A stretch of DNA of 35,708 nucleotides from Bacillota bacterium. Lineage in GTDB: Bacteria; Bacillota; Limnochordia; DTU087. Below the pieces are notes generated by a model. That model was given only the letters and a program-made list of their open reading frames with translations. It searched no databases and was not told the origin of the DNA. The translations under genes were made by a program, and so were the position numbers. This document shows, in pieces, positions 32,493 through 35,708 of the stretch. Within the stretch, counting starts at the first letter, position 1. Every line of letters begins with the position of its first letter. Location of the stretch: positions 1 through 35,708 of the forward strand of contig JAAYQZ010000093.1 of NCBI GenBank assembly GCA_012519025.1, written 5' to 3'.

Positions 32493-32520
32493 TAAAAACC
32501 AATCTGGCAAAATGTGCCAG
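32493..32520 (-). terminator. Terminator of the MFS transporter gene
   Basis: CTGGCA-CATTT-TGCCAG stem (32504-32520), followed on the minus strand by ATTGGTTTTTAAA. It lies between the MFS stop and the trxA start. Confidence 0.7.
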
Positions 32521-32541
32521 CATGCCGCCCCGTATTGCCGG

Positions 32542-33738
32542 TCACCTTTTGCTGAGCCCCGGGAAGGCAGATTCCCGAGAATCACCGGGCAGATGACGCA
32601 AAGTGAGACCACCTCCGATGATTCCCAACAAGCCTGTTAAAAGAAAGCCACCGGTAAGCCCTGATATATCTCCTATTATACCCACCAACATTGGTCCCCC
32701 AAACATCCCAAGGGCATATATTGCCTGGAAAAACCCCATAGCGGTTGCACGCTTTTCTTCAGGGACGGTTTTAATACTTAAAGCCATTAGGATCGGGAAA
32801 ATGACTCCACGGCCCAACCCACCCAGTGCTTGGGTAACATACAGCATGGGCAGTGAGGTAGTAAAAGGAACTACTGCGGCAGCCAACCCACCTAAAATAA
32901 ATCCCCAGACAACTGCGTTTTTTTCGCCCAGTTTGACAACTAGCTCCCCACTGGTAAAAAGAGCTGCTAGGGCAACAGGCAAATTAGATACAAAAGTTAA
33001 AAGACCCAGCTCCCCTTGGGAAGCTCCAATTGCTTCAGCATGTAGGGGTGTAAAACCGTAAGCTGTGGCAAATGTCATAAATTGAGTTAAAATAGCAAGA
33101 CCAGATACAATCAATAAATCCCGTTCCTGCCCCACTGCCATTAACTCCGATACCTTTAAAGGTTCCCGATCTGCCCATTTGGTCTCCTTGATGGCAAAGC
33201 TCAATAAAAAACCTCCAAGGCCGACTAACGCACCGACGAAAAAAGGTGCACTCCAGCCAAAGGCTTGGGCAATATAGCCCCCCAAAGAAGCTGCAAGCAG
33301 CTGTCCGACAAGACTGTAAAACACGGCTAACCCTGCTGCCTTCTGGGCCTCTTCACCGGCAAAATAACTGGAGAAAAGCACCGTGAAATTGACCCATGTC
33401 GCGGCTGCCACACCTGATATGGACCTGCCGATCAAGACCGTGGAAACGCTGGGAAAGACACCCATTAGCAGACTGCTGCCTAAGGCCAAGAAAACACCAA
33501 TAGATATGAAAACTTTCCGTTTACCGATTCTGTCAGACCAAATACCCAAGGGAATCCTAATCAGCATCTGCATCAGGCCGTAAGATCCTACTATTAGACC
33601 GGCCATCTTCAATGTGCCTCCTAAATAGGCGACATAGTTGGGTAAAATAGGAACGTAAACATAGATTGCAAACCAATATAACACAGCAACTGCGGCGAAA
33701 ATAAAGTGAGCTTTGCGTTTATCATCTGCTGTCACCAA
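32542..33738 (-). CDS. Major facilitator superfamily transporter
   Basis: 398 residues with about twelve transmembrane segments. The MFS signature between helices 2 and 3 is visible (GIWSDRIGKRKVF). Helix 4 to 5 has LIGRSISGVAAATW. The sequence resembles small multidrug or sugar-efflux MFS proteins; the substrate cannot be deduced. The start is TTG 33738 or GTG 33735; the AGGAG motif is 10-13 nt away, so neither is certain. Upstream there is a 240-nt gap shared with the divergent HTH gene. I see no clear sigmaA promoter for it. Confidence 0.88.
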   Translation of the reverse strand: MVTADDKRKAHFIFAAVAVLYWFAIYVYVPILPNYVAYLGGTLKMAGLIVGSYGLMQMLIRIPLGIWSDRIGKRKVFISIGVFLALGSSLLMGVFPSVSTVLIGRSISGVAAATWVNFTVLFSSYFAGEEAQKAAGLAVFYSLVGQLLAASLGGYIAQAFGWSAPFFVGALVGLGGFLLSFAIKETKWADREPLKVSELMAVGQERDLLIVSGLAILTQFMTFATAYGFTPLHAEAIGASQGELGLLTFVSNLPVALAALFTSGELVVKLGEKNAVVWGFILGGLAAAVVPFTTSLPMLYVTQALGGLGRGVIFPILMALSIKTVPEEKRATAMGFFQAIYALGMFGGPMLVGIIGDISGLTGGFLLTGLLGIIGGGLTLRHLPGDSRESAFPGLSKR

Positions 33739-33916
33739 CTAGCTTATTCTCCTCTCCGATTTTCCTAGATATGCCCTTTAATGACACAACCTAAACTATT
33801 ATCTACCTCAACCTCCTTTCCCTGCCGTCAAAGATTTCTCGAAGGAAATTTAGAAGGAAGGAAGTTTGCGGCTTCTCATAGAAGTGACTATTGTCTGTAT
33901 CAATTTTGTATAAATT

Positions 33917-33948
33917 TTGTCCACAGCATTATCCACAGCTGTTGATAA
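33917..33948. promoter_or_regulatory. Cluster of three DnaA boxes before the HTH gene
   Basis: TTGTCCACA (33917-33925, one mismatch), perfect TTATCCACA (33929-33937) and, inverted, TTATCAACA (33940-33948, one mismatch) lie within 32 bp. A TATAAA sits just upstream (33909-33914). The region 33739-33916 is otherwise A/G-rich on the plus strand with no gene I can support. Confidence 0.6.
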
Positions 33949-33980
33949 CTTCTGTACCATTTGCATAAGGGGTTAATGTC

Positions 33981-34217
33981 ATGCGAATCGAAATTCGCGG
34001 TGTGGAGAAATTAAGCTGGCGGGAAAGACAGGTCGTGACCTTAAAAGAAACCGGTCATACCGCGGATAATATTGCCCAACGCCTGGGTATTGCTGAAGGA
34101 ACCGTGGCCACCTTATACAACCGGGCTCGCAAAAAGGGATATGAGGTAGTGATTATCATTGATGGCGATCCTTTGGGCCTTGGTGAAATGGTTGAGGATA
34201 TGCATGATGAAACTTGA
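33981..34217 (+). CDS. Small HTH protein, sigma-70 region 4/LuxR-like
   Basis: 78 residues, ATG 33981 with AAGGGG eight bases upstream. A helix-turn-helix covers about residues 10-50 (LSWRERQVVTLKETGHTADN, then IAQRLGIAEGTVATLYNRARKKG), like sigma-70 region 4 or LuxR-type domains. The rest is a short hydrophobic strand (YEVVIIIDGD) and an acidic tail. No sigma region 2 is present, so it is not a whole sigma factor. It may bind DNA as a small regulator. DnaA boxes lie upstream. Its stop codon overlaps the -35 of the FMN riboswitch promoter. Confidence 0.78.
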   Translation: MRIEIRGVEKLSWRERQVVTLKETGHTADNIAQRLGIAEGTVATLYNRARKKGYEVVIIIDGDPLGLGEMVEDMHDET

Positions 34218-34242
34218 CATGACCTTGATATTTGCTTACACT
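34214..34242 (+). promoter_or_regulatory. SigmaA promoter of the ribU transcript
   Basis: TTGACA (34214-34219), 17-bp spacer, TACACT (34237-34242). Initiation near 34249, about 14 nt before the riboswitch P1 stem. Confidence 0.75.
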
Positions 34243-34261
34243 AAAGGTGACAATCTAGATA

Positions 34262-34408
34262 AGTCTTCGGGGCAAGGTGCGAAGGTGAAAGCCTTCAATT
34301 CCTGACCGGCGGTATGTCTGTAAGATGAGCCCGCGAACCCATGTGAGTCATGTGGTTGATCCGGTGAAATTCCGGAGCCGACAGTATAGTCTGGATGGTA
34401 GAAGACAT
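34262..34408 (+). ncRNA. FMN riboswitch (RFN element)
   Basis: All conserved blocks are present: TCTTCGGGGCAAGGTG, ACCGGCGGT, AGCCCGCGAA, then TTGATCCGGTGAAATTCCGG, GCCGACAGT and AGTCTGGATG. P1 is closed by GTCTTC (34263-34268) and GAAGAC (34401-34406). FMN binding would favour the terminator that follows and switch off ribU. Confidence 0.97.
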
Positions 34409-34430
34409 TGGTAGTAGAGTTTTGCTGTGC

Positions 34431-34463
34431 AGCCCCGGAGAGATCTCCGGGGCTTATCTTTTT
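34431..34463 (+). terminator. Expression-platform terminator of the FMN riboswitch
   Basis: Perfect 10-bp stem AGCCCCGGAG-agat-CTCCGGGGCT (34431-34454), followed by TATCTTTTT. It lies between the aptamer and ribU, as in transcriptional FMN riboswitches. Confidence 0.92.
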
Positions 34464-34502
34464 GCCTTACCCTGAGGGCCATTTTATGAGGGGTGATTGT
34501 AA

Positions 34503-35054
34503 GTGACTAAAGTACGACAAATGACTATTCTAGCGTTCCTGTCCGCCTTAAGCTTTCTGTTTATGTTTGCGTTGGAGTTCCCTTTACCGTTTTTTCCACC
34601 ATATCTAAAATATGATCCTTCACAGTTGTGCGGCCTGCTGGCGGCCTTTTCCTTCGGCCCGGCGGCTGGGTTCTTGGTGGAGCTCATCAAGAGCATATTG
34701 TTTTTCTTGTCGGGCAAATCAGCTGACGGTATCGTTGGTGCCGCGGCAGCTTTAGTTGCCGGTGCCAGTTTCGTAGTTGTGGCGGGTAGAATTTATCATG
34801 CTGGTAAAGGCAAATCTTTAGCCCCCGGGCTGATCATCGGTACCATCGTCATGACAGTAGTAATGGTCTCCGCAAATTATTTCTTCTTCTTGCCCCTGTG
34901 GGGAATGCCAACCAGCCAAATCGGTATGCCTCTAATCCTGGCCATGGTGGGGTTCAATATAGTCAAAGGGATCTTAACTTCGCTGCTTACAGTAATCATT
35001 TTGAGAGCTTTAGAGGGAAAAGCCATCTTGCAGCGTCTGCAGACTGGACACTGA
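34503..35054 (+). CDS. ribU: RibU, substrate-binding (S) component of the riboflavin ECF transporter
   Basis: 183 residues with about six transmembrane helices. The N-terminus (MTILAFLSALSFLFMFALEF) and the segment FFPPYLKYDPSQLCGLLAAF are characteristic of RibU. It binds riboflavin or FMN outside and relies on an ECF A/A'/T module encoded elsewhere. The start is GTG 34503 with GGGGTGAT upstream. Expression is controlled by the FMN riboswitch directly ahead. No riboflavin-synthesis genes follow. Confidence 0.94.
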   Translation: MTKVRQMTILAFLSALSFLFMFALEFPLPFFPPYLKYDPSQLCGLLAAFSFGPAAGFLVELIKSILFFLSGKSADGIVGAAAALVAGASFVVVAGRIYHAGKGKSLAPGLIIGTIVMTVVMVSANYFFFLPLWGMPTSQIGMPLILAMVGFNIVKGILTSLLTVIILRALEGKAILQRLQTGH

Positions 35055-35079
35055 CACCTACAAAAAAACTCTACACCAC

Positions 35080-35116
35080 AAAAAGAGCCCTACCTTCCAT
35101 AAGGTGGGCCCTTTTC
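35080..35116 (+). terminator. Terminator of ribU
   Basis: AAAGAGCCCtACCTT-ccat-AAGGTgGGCCCTTTT hairpin with a T-rich tail (CTTTTCTT). A few mismatches interrupt the stem. Confidence 0.75.
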
Positions 35117-35226
35117 TTACCCAACAGTCGGGAACGTTTTCCTATCTAATAAAGGAAAACGTCAGCCATCGCTTTTCGCTATACATGTGTCAGAAGCTTT
35201 CCCACTTTAATATCGTAATGGATGTG

Positions 35227-35334
35227 CTATTCCCTTTGGCCAAGGCAAGTACATACCAACAGACCAAGGGTAAAAGCCAGCACCATTGGGCAAGTTAAAA
35301 TTTCATCAAGGCAGCATCGGCGTCTCCGGCTCAT
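35227..35334 (-). CDS. Possible 35-residue Cys-rich membrane microprotein
   Basis: The ATG at 35334 is preceded by AAGGGGGATTAAAAT, a good Shine-Dalgarno. The frame encodes 35 residues: a basic start MSRRRRCCLDEILTCP, then a hydrophobic helix (MVLAFTLGLLVCTCLG) with five Cys overall, ending in a charged tail. I recognise no family. It lies downstream of the ferritin-like gene on the same strand, 173 nt away. The coding call rests on the ribosome-binding site and the basic-then-hydrophobic layout, so it is tentative. Confidence 0.4.
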   Translation of the reverse strand: MSRRRRCCLDEILTCPMVLAFTLGLLVCTCLGQRE

Positions 35335-35368
35335 ATTTTAATCCCCCTTATTTGGAGTATCGTCTATT

Positions 35369-35408
35369 CCAGATTAAAGCCTTTCCTTGAAATAGCCTTG
35401 GAATCTGG
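35369..35408. repeat. Inverted repeat in the gap between ferritin-like gene and microprotein
   Basis: CCAGATT (35369-35375) and AATCTGG (35402-35408) are exact complements around a 26-nt interior. It lies upstream of the small frame. The gap 35335-35507 has no other gene; a further short hairpin (GGGAG/CTCCC, near 35451-35464) is also present. Confidence 0.4.
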
Positions 35409-35507
35409 ATGACGTACTACAATATACGTAGGATTGCAGTTCCCGGAACGGGAGCAAACTCCCATTTATAAAACGCCTTGGTAAGCCTTGGCAGTTTGGG
35501 CCATGCC

Positions 35508-35708
35508 TTAGGATTCGTGACACCGGCAGTAGCGTCGATAGGCCTTGTTGAAGAGACTAAGATGGAGCTCTTCATCCTTAATTATGCGGGCCAACACAGC
35601 TTTAATGTAGCGATCATTGATCATCTCCATGTGGTGTCGGTAATTGCGAATGGCAGTTCGCTCAGATTCAATATTGATTCTCAGCTGCTCGCAAGGCTGA
35701 CCGATCGC
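35508..35708 (-). CDS. Ferritin-like domain protein (5' part beyond window)
   Basis: Minus strand from the right edge to TAA at 35508-35510 gives 66 residues. The sequence shows ferritin-like helices with metal-ligand spacing: NIESERTAIRNY, then MINDRYIKAVLARIIKDEEL followed by H (the DEELH motif). It ends YCRCHES. Rubrerythrin- and ferritin-type di-iron proteins of this kind often serve in oxidative-stress defence in anaerobes. The N-terminal helices, including the first Glu ligands, are outside the window, so the subfamily is open. Confidence 0.75.
   Translation of the reverse strand, partial: AIGQPCEQLRINIESERTAIRNYRHHMEMINDRYIKAVLARIIKDEELHLSLFNKAYRRYCRCHES

Noticed and set aside
33917-33948. 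Chromosomal replication origin from the DnaA-box cluster
   Set aside because: Only three boxes, no AT-rich unwinding region of note and no dnaA, dnaN or other replication genes nearby.

Overview
The window looks like a chromosomal segment of an anaerobic, spore-forming Bacillota (Clostridia or a related deep class). The evidence is SpoIIE with a Spo0A-box promoter, a Rex-controlled [FeFe]-hydrogenase operon, Hsp33, FtsH/TilS, Shine-Dalgarno-rich starts with frequent GTG/TTG, and an FMN riboswitch before ribU. The genus cannot be fixed from the sequence alone. I see no insertion sequence, prophage, CRISPR array or rRNA.

Layout. 1-2.9 kb (minus): tRNA-Leu(TAG), trigger factor, ClpP and a truncated ClpX form a protein-folding/proteolysis operon. 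3.0-8.1 kb (minus): a small unknown gene, then a BMP-type nucleoside ABC importer (binding protein, ATPase, two permeases) and a possible 35-residue membrane microprotein. 8.2-9.7 kb (minus): birA-bioY. A BirA-type operator lies on the birA promoter and just upstream of the divergent htrA promoter (9.8-11.1 kb, plus). 11.2-18.0 kb (minus): folB, ftsH, tilS and spoIIE, close to the usual Firmicute order but without hpt. 18.2-19.3 kb (plus): a degenerate RsbW-like protein and a helical hypothetical protein. 19.3-27.8 kb (minus): the hydrogenase region, transcribed as a small [2Fe-2S] ferredoxin, a PAS-containing sensory [FeFe] hydrogenase, a SpoIIE-type PP2C phosphatase, and the trimeric NAD-linked hydrogenase HydC-HydB-HydA; after a terminator comes rex. 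28.0-29.5 kb (plus): hslO and an exported DUF3006-like protein. 29.5-33.7 kb (minus): a cytosolic DUF3006-like protein, a secreted ComEC-like metallo-beta-lactamase-fold protein, a double P-loop ATPase, thioredoxin and an MFS transporter. 34.0-35.1 kb (plus): a DnaA-box cluster, a small HTH protein, and FMN riboswitch-ribU. The right edge (minus) holds a ferritin-like fragment and a possible second 35-residue membrane microprotein.

How it fits together. The most interesting unit is the hydrogenase operon. Its promoter is bracketed by two Rex-type palindromes (NADH/NAD+ sensing), and rex itself follows the operon. The operon also carries a putative H2-sensing module (sensory hydrogenase plus PP2C phosphatase), so it may read both the NADH pool and H2. 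SpoIIE-type phosphatases usually act on STAS anti-sigma antagonists. The nearby RsbW-like protein has no STAS partner in view and a degenerate ATP-binding box, so a link is possible but only inferred. Other points worth checking are a ClpP with Asn at the usual catalytic Asp position, the convergent exported/cytosolic DUF3006 pair, and start-site corrections that follow from promoter or Shine-Dalgarno positions (birA, ftsH, htrA, trxA, spoIIE).
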